Assembly: GCA_025558075.1 (NCBI GenBank)
Contig: JAHLKF010000005.1
Coordinates: 62,001-126,000, forward strand
Direction: 5' to 3'
DNA length: 64,000 nt
Origin: Gaertneriomyces semiglobifer
Taxonomy: Eukaryota; Chytridiomycota; Chytridiomycetes; Spizellomycetales; Spizellomycetaceae
The notes beneath the pieces are model-generated. The model searched no databases and was not told the DNA's origin. It saw only the letters and a list, made by a program, of their open reading frames with translations. The translations under genes were made by a program, and so were the position numbers. This document shows, piece by piece, positions 33,989-45,018 of the stretch (positions are counted from its first letter, which is position 1; each line of letters begins with the position of its first letter).

Positions 33989-36892
33989 ATGTTGAGGATA
34001 AGCGCTGCTGGACGGGCGGTCCTCCGTGTACGGTCCGCATGCCTCAGGCTGCAACTTCCAACGCTTCCCACGGCCACTCACCACGTCGCACTTCGATCTT
34101 CCTCATCCTCGGTCGCTACCAACGCTGCAACAGATGCTTCCCATGTAGGGGTGTCCGCGGACTCTCAGAACACATCGCGGCAGCAAACCAGACGAAGCGA
34201 GTCGGTCGCGGACTTTTCCCGCATTCAGGATATTCCCGAGGGTATCAGCCGTGATGCATGGCCTGCGCTAAAGTCGATCATCACAAAGAAGAGCTCCAAA
34301 GACATTGGCGCGGCATTTCTTAGCCACGCTCAAAGCGGTGGTACGAAGCTCTGGACATACAATGACTTTATGCTTGTGCTGCAGCGTTTGGCCGAGTTTC
34401 CCAGATCCCCCACTGTCAAGGTGCTGTGGCATCTTGACCAAGCAATGGTCAAGCTCGGCTTGCGAAAGGATGCCTACATTGCCTTGATCAAGGCGTATTC
34501 AGCGATGCCTGCCCGTTCAGAGCTGGAGTGGTTCCCCGGTACCGCAGAGAGGATCGAGGCGCTTGCTTTGGCTGCCCATGAAGCGAGCATTACGTTTCCT
34601 CGCTCTACCTTTGAAGCTGTTATTGGAATGTTCGCCGCTCGCAACGATGCAGACAACGCCGACTTGTGGTTCCAACGCGCACTGAGCGTCGGCCATCGCC
34701 CCAATGGTCAGATGTACGCTGAGATCATCAAAGCGTATGCAAACAACAAGGACCTCTATAATGCTCAAGTATGGTTTGAGCAATTCCTCGAGTCGCGCAT
34801 TCCGTACACTGCAGCATACGATGCATTCATTCAAGCGCTTGCCGCCAACGGTCGTGCTGCTGCCGCAGAAGATATCATCGCCCGCATAATGCCTGAAAAG
34901 GGTGCGACACCTAATAGTCCCACCTACAATGCCCTCATTACAGGATGCATTGCTGCGGGTGATTTAGAGAAAGTGAGATCCATCATGAACAAATTAGAGT
35001 CCGACGCGGCCCTGCCCAACCCTACGCCTTTGATGTATACCAACCTCTTAACTGCCTGCTGCAGAGCCGCAGATTACCCTGCCGCGGTGAAGGCCTTCAA
35101 ACACATTTCAGAAGCTGTTGAGAACAACGGATGGCGTGCGCTGAAAAGCGAGGTGGCGACATATGGAGAATTCATTCGACTTGCGGTTGATAACAAGGAC
35201 ATTAAGCAAGCCTTTGATGCATTCAAAATGTTATCGAAATTCAATTTCTTGCCTGCGGCCACTCCGCTTGGGAGGGCCTTTGTGGCACAGAAAATGTATC
35301 CCGAAGCCAAGGAGTGGCTCCGACTAGTAACGAGTCCTACGTTTGGGCCGAGCATTCCTTTGGTTGCGGCAATTGCATCCGATATTGCGAAGATGACTAA
35401 CGACTTAAAGGAATTGTTGGAAATCTACCGCCTATGTTCCCTCAAAGCAGAGCCGTATAACATGTTCAGTGTGAACATGTGGCACGCCTACTGGAAGCGC
35501 CCTAGCTCCACCTCATTGACGATTGAAGAGTACACCACTCTTTTTTCGTCTCTGAAACATTCATTGACACCAAGCCGGACACGTACTATGGCATTGAAAT
35601 TCCTCGATGACATGATTGAATTACACAAATTGCAACCCACGCAAGAACTTTCTGATATCGTTGTGCGTATATTCGAAAAAGAGCAGAATTCACAGGCTCT
35701 GGTTGACTGGGCTGCGCGGGTCTCTGGCTACGGCATCTCCACGCCAGCAATTTCCGAAGCGCAAAACCAATCGGCGCAAGGCTTTGCTTCTCCTACAGAA
35801 GAGTCCAACAAACTCGCTACGTATATGAGTACGAACCAAACGGAAAAGTCCGAACAATTGGCAAACGCATTCTTTTCCCGCGGAGTGGTGCCCACGCCAG
35901 TCGTTGCGTCTGCGTACGTCAAGTTCGCATCCAAGAACGGCGGTGTCGCGTCAGCTGTGAAAGCATATGAGGAAATGCTGAGAATCAGTGGCACAGGAAT
36001 GAAAAGGCAATGGGTTGACGTGTACCGGAACAAACTGGACGGGGCCATGGTCACTGTGTATGTGTCTGCAAAAGAACACGCGAAAGCCATTGAATTAATG
36101 GAAAGCTGGAGGGATCACCGGACAGCTGATAATGAAGAAAAGTATTTCGGAGCGTTGGACGCTTTGGCAGAATCAATGAACAAGGCTGGAGACGTGGAGT
36201 TCAAACTGGTAAGAAGGGTGCTGGAATTACTACCAAAGGAAGGACCAGCTCCCTCTCGGAGCCTGATGGATAAAACCGCAATCTTGATGCTCCGCAGTAT
36301 CACGGCACTCGCGGAGGGGCCAGCTACAACAGAGGAGCTAAACGAGGCAAAGGACGTCGTGCGATGCCTGTACCGGTCCATGAAAAGCTACAAATGGTCG
36401 TATGCCCCATCAGAATCATTTTATGCGCGGTTGCTCAGTGCTTTTAAGCACTTGAGATCTGCGGAAGATATTCAGACTGTACTGGAGCCCTACGTGGAGG
36501 CGCGGATGACTGCCCAATCGGGATTCAGTAGTGACGTTGTTCTAGCTGCTGTATCTGCGTACTTCGCGGTTGGGCTCCCTGATCAGGCGTTGCGGTTGTA
36601 CGCAGTTGCAAAGGCGACACCGACGCGGATCGGGTCTGCAGTGTACAGTCGGTTGGTACAGGGGCTTTCAGAACGTGGCCAGTTGGAGAAAGCGGTGGAG
36701 GTGGTTGATGATATGTATGCACGAGGTTCACACTTTGCAAATCTAAATGGCAACGCTGTTGAGGCGTTTGCAAAGTCGCTGAAGGACTCTGACGTAAAGT
36801 CGGAAAAGGCGGAAAGATGGCTCCAAGGTTGGAATGCTGCGCAGGCAGCGAAAGCGAGCAATGCCGAGGCTACAAAAGCTGTTGAGGCATAA
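33989..36892 (+). CDS. Mitochondrial pentatricopeptide-repeat (PPR) protein
   Basis: A single exon of 967 residues. The start MLRISAAGRAVLRVRSACLR is rich in Arg, Ser and Ala and lacks acidic residues, as in mitochondrial presequences. From about residue 100 on, helical 35-residue units are visible, for example PNGQMYAEIIKAYANNKDLY, AYDAFIQALAANGRAAAAED, PTYNALITGCIAAGDLEKVR and PLMYTNLLTACCRAADYPAA; more recur near the C-terminus (YSRLVQGLSERGQLEKAVEV). PPR proteins bind organellar RNA and act in its processing, stability or translation. The target RNA cannot be inferred. The middle part is less regular, so exact repeat number is uncertain. Absence of introns contrasts with most neighbours. 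Confidence 0.88.
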   Translation: MLRISAAGRAVLRVRSACLRLQLPTLPTATHHVALRSSSSSVATNAATDASHVGVSADSQNTSRQQTRRSESVADFSRIQDIPEGISRDAWPALKSIITKKSSKDIGAAFLSHAQSGGTKLWTYNDFMLVLQRLAEFPRSPTVKVLWHLDQAMVKLGLRKDAYIALIKAYSAMPARSELEWFPGTAERIEALALAAHEASITFPRSTFEAVIGMFAARNDADNADLWFQRALSVGHRPNGQMYAEIIKAYANNKDLYNAQVWFEQFLESRIPYTAAYDAFIQALAANGRAAAAEDIIARIMPEKGATPNSPTYNALITGCIAAGDLEKVRSIMNKLESDAALPNPTPLMYTNLLTACCRAADYPAAVKAFKHISEAVENNGWRALKSEVATYGEFIRLAVDNKDIKQAFDAFKMLSKFNFLPAATPLGRAFVAQKMYPEAKEWLRLVTSPTFGPSIPLVAAIASDIAKMTNDLKELLEIYRLCSLKAEPYNMFSVNMWHAYWKRPSSTSLTIEEYTTLFSSLKHSLTPSRTRTMALKFLDDMIELHKLQPTQELSDIVVRIFEKEQNSQALVDWAARVSGYGISTPAISEAQNQSAQGFASPTEESNKLATYMSTNQTEKSEQLANAFFSRGVVPTPVVASAYVKFASKNGGVASAVKAYEEMLRISGTGMKRQWVDVYRNKLDGAMVTVYVSAKEHAKAIELMESWRDHRTADNEEKYFGALDALAESMNKAGDVEFKLVRRVLELLPKEGPAPSRSLMDKTAILMLRSITALAEGPATTEELNEAKDVVRCLYRSMKSYKWSYAPSESFYARLLSAFKHLRSAEDIQTVLEPYVEARMTAQSGFSSDVVLAAVSAYFAVGLPDQALRLYAVAKATPTRIGSAVYSRLVQGLSERGQLEKAVEVVDDMYARGSHFANLNGNAVEAFAKSLKDSDVKSEKAERWLQGWNAAQAAKASNAEATKAVEA

Positions 36893-37222
36893 CCCTCAAG
36901 GCTAGATGATATTTCATAGCGTGTCCATTGCTTACCATTATTGACTAGAGTAGCTTAGTTTAGCGGTTTATCTCAGCTAGCATCGCATTGAGCTCTGTTT
37001 GTATTTATTTCTTTTATTATCATATATTCTCAAATATCAACTGGAGCTCGCTCGTATTATCAACGTTCCGGTATCGTCGTTTTGTAGATCAAATTCATGA
37101 TTTTGGGCTCCGCGTCGTGACCTCCGCTGGAACACGATCTTGCGCTGTCAACATTTCACACCACAAAAGCGGCCCCCTTCCACCACTCGCTTATCTGCTC
37201 TTACACTCGCAACAGCACGGCA
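36893..37222. other. Short intergenic region
   Basis: 330 bp between PPR gene and acetyl-CoA synthetase, both forward. Nothing distinct is seen apart from AT-rich sequence after the stop codon, where poly(A) signals would lie. Confidence 0.6.
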
Positions 37223-39686
37223 ATGGGCGATGACAATATCATGATCGGCGTCGAAGCATTACATGAAGGCCATGGCCAGGTTCGGTATGACCCTCCCAAA
37301 ATGCGCCCCAATGCCGCGGGGACGGAACGCAAGCCGCATTTTGCCAGCCTAGAAGAGTATCAGAAAGCTTATGAGCAGAGTACCAAGCAACCTGTAGAGT
37401 TTTTTGGCAAGGTGTGTCATTGGCATTTGCGGTGTTACATCTGTGGATTCCGTATTAATGGGAGTTATTGCATACGTTTTCAGATGGCCAGGGACTTGTT
37501 GGCATGGAGCAAGCCATTCAACTACACTAAATACGGGTATGGTCAAATCCTGCAAATGCATTTTACGAAGCTAGTTGTAAATGTGTTTTCATCGCTTCAG
37601 GTCTCTCCACGATGGAAACATGGCGTGGTTCTTGGATGGGCAAATCAACGCATGTTACAATTGTATCGACAGACATGCGTTGAAAGACCCTAGCAAGGTA
37701 CGTACTACTGCTTTTTTGTGTGTACATTGATGACTTCCCAAGTCGCTGAGAGAGACATCTTTGACAGGTCGCCATCATTTGGGAGGCTGACGAGCCCGGC
37801 CAACACCTTAATATCACATTCGGAGAAGCTCTTGCCGAGATTTGTCGTGTGGCGAATGTTCTTAAGAAATACGGTGTCAGGAAGGGTGATACGGTGGCCA
37901 TTTACATGCCCATGGTGAGTGAAGACGCGGTCTTAGGAGTGCGCCGGTACTGACGATATTTTCTCATGCAATAGGTTCCGGAAGCAGTCTACGCTATGCT
38001 CGCCTGTGCACGTATTGGCGCGGTCCACAGTGTTGTTTTCGCCGGTTTTAGCGCGGATGCGCTGCGTGACCGCATGTTGGACGCCAAATGCAAGATTCTG
38101 ATCACGGCGGACCAAGGTCAACGTGGTGGGAAGACGATACAGCTGAAAAAAATTGCAGATGATGCCCTGGCGGAGTGTCCTCTTGTCCACACGGTCCTTG
38201 TCTTTCAACGTACCGGAGACGTCAATGTTCAGATCTTCCCACCAAGAGATGTTTGGTGGCACGAGGAAACCGCAAGCCAGCGCCCGTACTGTCCATGTGA
38301 ACCGATGGATAGTGAGGACCCGCTGTTCATGTTGTATACATCTGGGTCCACTGGGAAACCGAAGGGTGTTCTCCACACCACCGCCGGATACCTACTTGGA
38401 GTAACGATGACTACTAAATATATCTTCGACCTTCACCCTGGCGATGTCCATGGCTGTATGGCCGATGTAGGATGGATTACCGGACATTCTTATATCGTCT
38501 ACGGCCCTCTGTCCAATGGCGTGACCACTGTTGTGTTTGAGAGTATACCGACCTACCCTGACGCCGGTCGTTATTGGGATCTGATCGACAAGCACAAGAT
38601 TCACTCATTTTACACGGCACCTACAGCAATCCGTGCGTTGCGACGCTTGGGTGACGATTGGTTCAAGCCGTACAAGCTTGATTCCCTGCGAGTGCTTGGG
38701 TCTGTTGGTGAGCCTATTAACCCCGAGGCGTGGGTGTGGTACTATGAGCAGGTTGGAAAGGGACAATGCGCTGTGGTGGACACATATTGGCAGACCGAAA
38801 CCGGGAGCATCATCGTGACTCCGTTGCCGTACGCTATTCCGACAAAGCCGGGTAGTGCGACGCTTCCATTCTTCGGAATCGATATTGCCGTGCTTGATCC
38901 CGCCACCGGAGAGGAACTCAAGGGGAATGATGTTACAGGTGTGATGGCAGTCAAGAGCTTGTTCCCATCTATTGCAAGGTAAGTCCAAAGCAATGGTACA
39001 ATTGCAAAGCGTGATCGTGAGTGAACCTGCGTTGATGTAGGTCCATTGCCAATAACCATGACCGTTATATGGATACTTATCTCAAACCGTACCCTGGACA
39101 CTACTTTACCGGAGATGGGGTGACGCGTGATGCTGATGGCTACTATTGGGTTCGCGGGCGCGTTGACGATGTGATTAACGTTAGTGGTCACCGGTTAAGT
39201 ACCTCTGAAATCGAGAGTGCGCTAGTATTGCACGTTGCATGTGCTGAAGCGGCTGTTGTTGGCGTTCCTGATGACGTTACTGGGTACGTGCTCCCATCAA
39301 TGGTGATCCAACCAAATGGTAACTGACTAACGGTTGTGCTGCTCAGGCAAGCCATCGTGTGCTTCTGCACGCTCAAATCTTCCCCTGCCGCACACCAAAA
39401 GAAGAAGGCTCTATGCGCCGCACTGGTTGCCCAAGTCCGTCAGCACATTGGCCCGTTCGCGACACCCAAGCGGGTGGTGATCGTCTCAGATCTGCCAAAG
39501 ACACGGAGTGGCAAGATCATGAGAAGAATTTTACGCAAAGTGGCTGCAAAGGAAGTTGTGGTTGCGGACTTTAAGGATGCTAACAAAGTAAGGGCTGTAT
39601 TGGGCGATATTAGCACTTTGGCGGACCCAGGGGTTGTTGTCATGCTGTGCGAGATGATCGAGGCTGCAGAGGTGGGACCAAAGTAG
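37223..39686 (+). CDS. ACS1: Acetyl-CoA synthetase (acetate-CoA ligase, AMP-forming)
   Basis: Seven exons (37223-37411, 37484-37536, 37601-37697, 37768-37914, 37975-38978, 39041-39283, 39347-39686) encode 690 residues; introns are 60-72 bp and every junction keeps phase and restores conserved sequence. The enzyme converts acetate, ATP and CoA to acetyl-CoA, AMP and pyrophosphate, feeding lipid synthesis and histone acetylation. Seen: [10 protein letters not shown], the AMP-binding loop [11 protein letters not shown] (about residue 282), [26 protein letters not shown], the hinge [20 protein letters not shown], and the acetylation-regulated lysine in TRSGKIMRR (about 634). The second exon is only 53 bp and the last intron has a clear CTAAC branch site. 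The C-terminal 20 residues are more variable than the family core. Confidence 0.95.
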
Positions 39687-39958
39687 TTTGTTTGTTTGTA
39701 GTGTATTTTTTGTTTTTTTGTTTGAAGTTTGTCTTTGGATGCCATAGACTAGATAGTCTTGCAAGCACTTAGTCGTCTATTACAAGTACTTTGAATTGTC
39801 GCTTTTGTGCATGGGTCCTATTAAATTCACGAATGGCTCAGGCGTTCAGATGCGCAATAAGTACTGATAGCTTGAAGAGCTGCACTCTGAATTGATGGCA
39901 TGGCCAGTAAAACATGTGCATTATTTGAATGTAAAAAGGGCTGAGACTACATCGCTCC

Positions 39959-41776
39959 CTACTGAGCGGCCACGAGGCCAGCCGGGTTGGTTGGTGTGGC
40001 TGTAGCGATCATCAACGGTTTGAAACCGAGCTCCTCTACTGGTATTGAAAACTCTGTCAGCTTAGCTTCGTATGTGCGAATCATGTCATTATGCGCCTGT
40101 ACGCGATGAGAAAATTAGTTGAGCAAAATACAATCAAAGTTACGTTTTCGTTGCGACGGGAGGGAGTCATTACCTTTGCGATCTTAGCAATATCGTATTG
40201 TAGCTCTTTGATCTGCCGATTCTTACTATCCAGCACATCTTCCAAACGCTTGGTAACACCCGCAACCGCAGTCGGATCCAAGTTGGACGCTTTGAGGATT
40301 TCGCTTACTTGCAGATCCCGTTTCTCTACTGTATCCCTCAAACTCTCAATTTTCTTTTCTAGTACCAAGTTCTTAAACCCGGTCTTCTGCTGCACTGTGA
40401 CGATCTTGTCCACAAATCCTTCATACAGCTCGTCGCGTTCCTTCTGCACCTGTTCGAACCGCTGTTCAAGGACTTCGTGTTCCCACGATAATGACTTGTA
40501 CTTTTCTTCGAGAACTTTGAGACGGCCTTTGGTATCGCGTAGGGATATTTTGTCTTTTTGGTGATTTTGGAGTTGGCGCTTGAGGGATTCACATTCGGAG
40601 AGCGCTGCTTGAAGAGGCTCCGATAGACGCTTGTTCTCTGTTGCTACGTCGGCCATTTGTTTTTCGTTGCGCTCCTCTTTCTTTTTCATTTCCTCCACTT
40701 GTTCCTTTAATGGTTGGTTACAGGGTTGAGTACAACAAGAGACGTGACTTCACCGATACAAACGAAAATTACCTTCAGAGAATTGATAAGTGCCAAATTG
40801 TTTAATGTGATATCGTTGTAATAGTTCTTAATTTCGCCGAACGCCTTATCATGGTTTTTCATCAACGCATTGATTTGACCATTCTTCCGTTCCTCAATCT
40901 CATGAATCTCATTCTTCCGCTTCAACTCCAAATCGTCACGGAGCATCTTCATCTTCTTTTCATATTTGGCATACAATTCTCTTGCTTGTCGCTCAAAGTC
41001 TGTACGCATGCGGGTGGTTTCCTCGTCATGCTTGAGTTTGAGGTTCTTGACGATATCTTCATGGGAAAGTTCCAGCTCTTTGAGTTCGAGTTTGAGGGCA
41101 CGCTTATCGCGTTTGAGCTGCTGTTCGCGGTTGGAGTGGTCTTCTTGATCTAATTGAAGGGCGCGTTCGGAGTCGGCTTGTATGTGTGCTACATTGTTTT
41201 GGTACTCGTATAGGAGATGCTTGACTTTTTGTTTGTAAACCTGTAGTGTTGCAATCGCTGATGAGATGATGGAAGAAGTCCAAAGGAAACCTCGACAGTC
41301 AGCCGACCTTTATTTCTACTTGATGCTTTTCTTCAAGCTCTTCCAGTTCCCGATCTTTGTTCAGGAGTTCAGCTCGGGCCTGTGCTAGATTGTTCTTCGT
41401 AATATCCCAGAATGAAGTGATCTTATCCTAAATAACGTTCAGTAGACTGAGCCCTCCATATAACAAAGCTTGAGGCCAGCTGGAAAGTTCCGTACCCGCT
41501 CCATTTGAAAAAAGTTTCTTTCCTCCCTCTCAGCTGCCAACTCTTCGGTCAGCCGTTTGATCTCAGCTTCGAGGTCCGTCTTGGACTTTCCTGCATCCGC
41601 CGCATCGTCTGTGCCTTTTCCTTTTGCTGACTTGGTATCACGTTTGCTTTTGGCCGTTCCGCCTCGGGAAGCGCCTTGCGAACCCGGTGTGGTTTTCCTC
41701 GTTCTAGCTGACTAATCTCAGAGGGGTCAATTAAGGTCATGACATTTACAAGACAACCCACTGGAGACCTTACCAT
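39959..41776 (-). CDS. DRC4: Dynein regulatory complex subunit 4 (DRC4/GAS8)
   Basis: Six exons on the minus strand (41776-41774, 41711-41496, 41427-41308, 41240-40773, 40704-40174, 40096-39959) give 491 residues, close to human GAS8. DRC4 is a coiled-coil core subunit of the nexin-dynein regulatory complex that links axonemal doublets and controls flagellar beating. The joined protein follows the family along its length: [118 protein letters not shown], and [20 protein letters not shown] near the end. Exon 1 as modelled holds only the start codon, followed by a 62 bp intron; an upstream coding exon is possible. A basic, Ser/Gly/Lys-rich N-terminus precedes the coiled coil. It implies the organism makes flagellated zoospores. 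Confidence 0.92.
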
Positions 41777-42117
41777 TGTAGTCAGTACATCAGCTAGTTC
41801 CGAGAGCAGTCAATCTCAAAGCGAATAGCGCCTTGCTTTGAAAGAACCAACTTGTCCGCGGAGGAGAAATGCCCGCACGCGCATCGGAGTGTCTGACGTA
41901 AGCCGGCCTGTGGGATCGTCCCCGGAAACCGCCTGAACTTAAAGAAGCATTTTGCAGCTGCGAGGCGGAAAGATCATCAGAAAACTGCTGATCAGAGCTG
42001 AGGAGAGGAGAGGCCTGCCAGGGTGGAGAGTGGGCGAGTGAGCATTCTTACGACGTCGCCAAAAGGCATCCATTACTCCCGTTGTTTGCGGTCGAGCCTG
42101 TAAAAGAGAGTGACATA
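41777..42117. promoter_or_regulatory. Divergent promoter region between DRC4 and lipase gene
   Basis: 341 bp separate the start codons of DRC4 (-) and the patatin-like lipase (+). No recognised element such as a clear X-box was identified by eye. Confidence 0.4.
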
Positions 42118-44832
42118 ATGGTCGACTCGAGGCGTCCGCCAATGCGGTCTCGATCCGATTCCTTTTCATCCACCTTTTCCTACAACGACTACGCAAATGG
42201 AATGGGCTCGACAACCGATACAGAAGTCTTTGACGACGAAGGCAACTTGCGGCAAAACCTGCCAGAGTGTCTTCGTCCCGGTGTGGATGCTGATGGGAAT
42301 CCTACATTGTTGTCTGCCGATTTCGATTCTGATGGTCAACATACACATGTCGATGATGAGACTGGCAAAGCTGGCATGGGACAGAAGCCGCCACCAATCT
42401 TTATACCCGAGGTGGACGGCAAAGGTAACTCGCTTGCGTATGGGGAGGATTTCGCCGCTGGAACCTCTACGGAAGAAGACGTAGATGACTTCTTGGAGAG
42501 CGAATATGAAAGCGAGTTGCTGGCTGCTGAAAAGAGGGCAAAGGACAGGAAGGCACGTCGGAAAAGTATGGAAGGCAAGAAGAAGGGAGGAATAGGTTAC
42601 CGATGGTATCATTACTTGGGAGGTATGCCCAGAGGCAAGAGTTACACGTGGATGATCCTGCGGTGGCCACTCTTGGTATGTTACTCGCTTGCTTTACAGT
42701 CATGCGGATGTAGAACCACGTGTACTCAATAAGCCTTCGCGTCGTAGATGATGTTTTCGTCCTTCATAATCTTCGACCTGGTGATGTACATCATTGTCCG
42801 CCAATGGGTGCGCCTTTATGAATGGATTACCACCCGTTTCGGCCAGTTTCGAAAGCTATATCGCGAGCTGCGCGAAGCACCCAACTATGAGACTTATAAG
42901 CACGCGGCTCGCACTTTGGATAAATACATGAAAACCGACCAGTGGAAACGAACTGAAAAGTCTCCTTACTACGACTATGACCTTGTGCACCGAACAGTGC
43001 GCAGATTGCGAAGACATAGAGAAAGGCTGGAAGGTGCCCAACGAGAGATTGATCAGTACGGCAAGGAAGGAAAAGCGCCACCTGAAACACTAATACAACA
43101 AAGAATTGTTGCCGTTAGGGATTTGAAGAAGATCTTGGAGCATGGTGGTATCAAGTCGAACTTCGCCAACGTTGAGAATGAAGCCTTGTACAGTCATACG
43201 TATCTTGGGACGAAAGGTCTTGTCGAGGAGTACATCAGCGAGGCTTGTGCATCACTAAAGGCATTGCAAGCTACTACTGTGCTTCCAGTGTCTGAGAAAA
43301 AGGATTTCTTCCGTAAGGCTAGCCGGGCATATGGCAAGACGGCTCTGTGTCTAAGCGGTGGTGCGACTCTTGGATATTACCATTTCGGTGTTGCCAAGGC
43401 TTTGTTTGAAAATGGATTGTTACCGCAGATCATAACTGGCACATCGAGTGGATCACTGATTGCAGCGCTCATATGTTGTCGCACGGACGAAGAATTACGA
43501 GATGAGTTGTTCCAGCCTTCCATATACAAAGTCATTACCGCCTGTGAAGTTGGCTACTGGGATCGCTTTAAAAGCTTGTTGCGCACCGGGGCGGCCTTCT
43601 CCCATAGTGCCTGGTACGCCAAAACCGTAGCGTCTTGCAAAGGACCCCTGACATTTTTAGAGGCGTATCAAAGAACCGGACGCATTCTTAATATCGCAAT
43701 TGTTCCAGATGAACCACATTCGCCCTTCAAGCTCTGCAATTATATTACCACGCCTAATGTCATCATCGCCACTGCAGTGCTGGCGTCGTCTGCTGTTCCG
43801 GGAGTGCTCAACCCAATTGAGCTGCTCATGAAGACCGAATCTGGACAGATCGTGCCGTTTACGGCCAGCGGGAGACGTTGGAGGGACGGTAGTTTGATGA
43901 TGGATATACCCGAGCGGGAACTGCACCGACTTTTTGGGGTAACCTTCACGGTCGTGAGCCAAGTGAACCCTCATATTTCCCTTTTCTTCTTCGAGAAGCG
44001 GGGGAGTGCTGGGGTGCCCGTAGGACACCGCTGGGGAATGGGCTGGTTAGTGATCTGATACTAGTCCTTTGTGAAGTGTTGCTGAACCCATCTTCATTTT
44101 AGGCGCGGAGGCTTTTTATCTTCTCTTTTGGTACAATCCCTGAAACTCTCGCTGCTCTCTAACCTATCGCTCCTGAAAGATTTTGACCTTCTCCCTCGAG
44201 TTCTCGGTACCGATATCCACGACGTATTCTTACAAAAGTTTGAGGGGAGCGTGACGATTTTACCGCAGCCGCGGCTGATGGACTATAAGTGGATTTTAGA
44301 GGATCCTGATGAGGACAGAATGAAGTACTACTTGAAGGAGGGACAGAGTGCAGCATTTCCCAAGAGTAAGCGCGCGACCATAATGTAATGCATTTTTCCT
44401 CATATGTTAATTCTCATCGTTCCCACAGTCAACATGATCCTTTCTCGCCAACGTCTGGAACGCACACTATGGGACTGTCGCAAATCCATTGAGAAAATGT
44501 CGTACCGTCATCGCGGCTCTACTTCGAGTACAGGTATGAGCGCCCGATGGAGCAGCGGCATTCGTAGTCCAAGATGGTGGGGAGACACACAACCCAGTGA
44601 GATGAGCATCGGACTAAGCGCCAAATCTCCGAAGAATGAGAATCATAAAAATGGGGAGCTCGCGCCTCCTTATAGAAATCCAGCCAATGAGCGTGAAGAG
44701 CCTTCACAACGAGGACGGAGCAAACATGGCAATGGCACTTCTATGAAAATCAAACGTGAAGCCAGTCCGCTTCCTGTTCCGGGTGATGCAGTACCAGCAG
44801 AGATTCTGTTAGAACAGGGTGCACAGGAGTAG
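42118..44832 (+). CDS. Patatin-like lipase with DUF3336 (Tgl/Sdp1 type)
   Basis: Four exons (42118-42675, 42748-44045, 44103-44365, 44429-44832; introns 72, 57, 63 bp) encode 840 residues. The family hydrolyses triacylglycerol and some phospholipids on lipid droplets or membranes. Order seen: acidic, Ser-rich N-terminus; a membrane-prone helix at the exon 1/2 junction (FIIFDLVMYIIVRQWVRLYE); a helical DUF3336-like region including NYETYKHAARTLDKYM; the patatin core CLSGGATLGYYHFGVAKALF, nucleophile serine in GTSSG (about residue 416) and the dyad aspartate in RWRDGSLMMDIP (about 565); then FTVVSQVNPHISLFF and, across intron 2, WRGGFLSSLL and FLQKFEGSVTILPQPRL. The C-terminal 130 residues are disordered. 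It is most like yeast Tgl3/4/5 and plant SDP1; which one cannot be decided by eye. Confidence 0.92.
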
Positions 44833-45018
44833 ATCGTAGCTGTTGCATATCTAGACAGAGGAAGAACACCCTTAATGTTATACACTGGTGCTTCGTATAT
44901 AATATATGTAACTGTAGTCAAGATGTATTAAACAGGTCTCTGAGCGTCGCGATACAGCACAGTACAGGAGACCATAAGCTGCCGGTGTGGGGGTATATTG
45001 TGCATGTAGATCTCTTCC

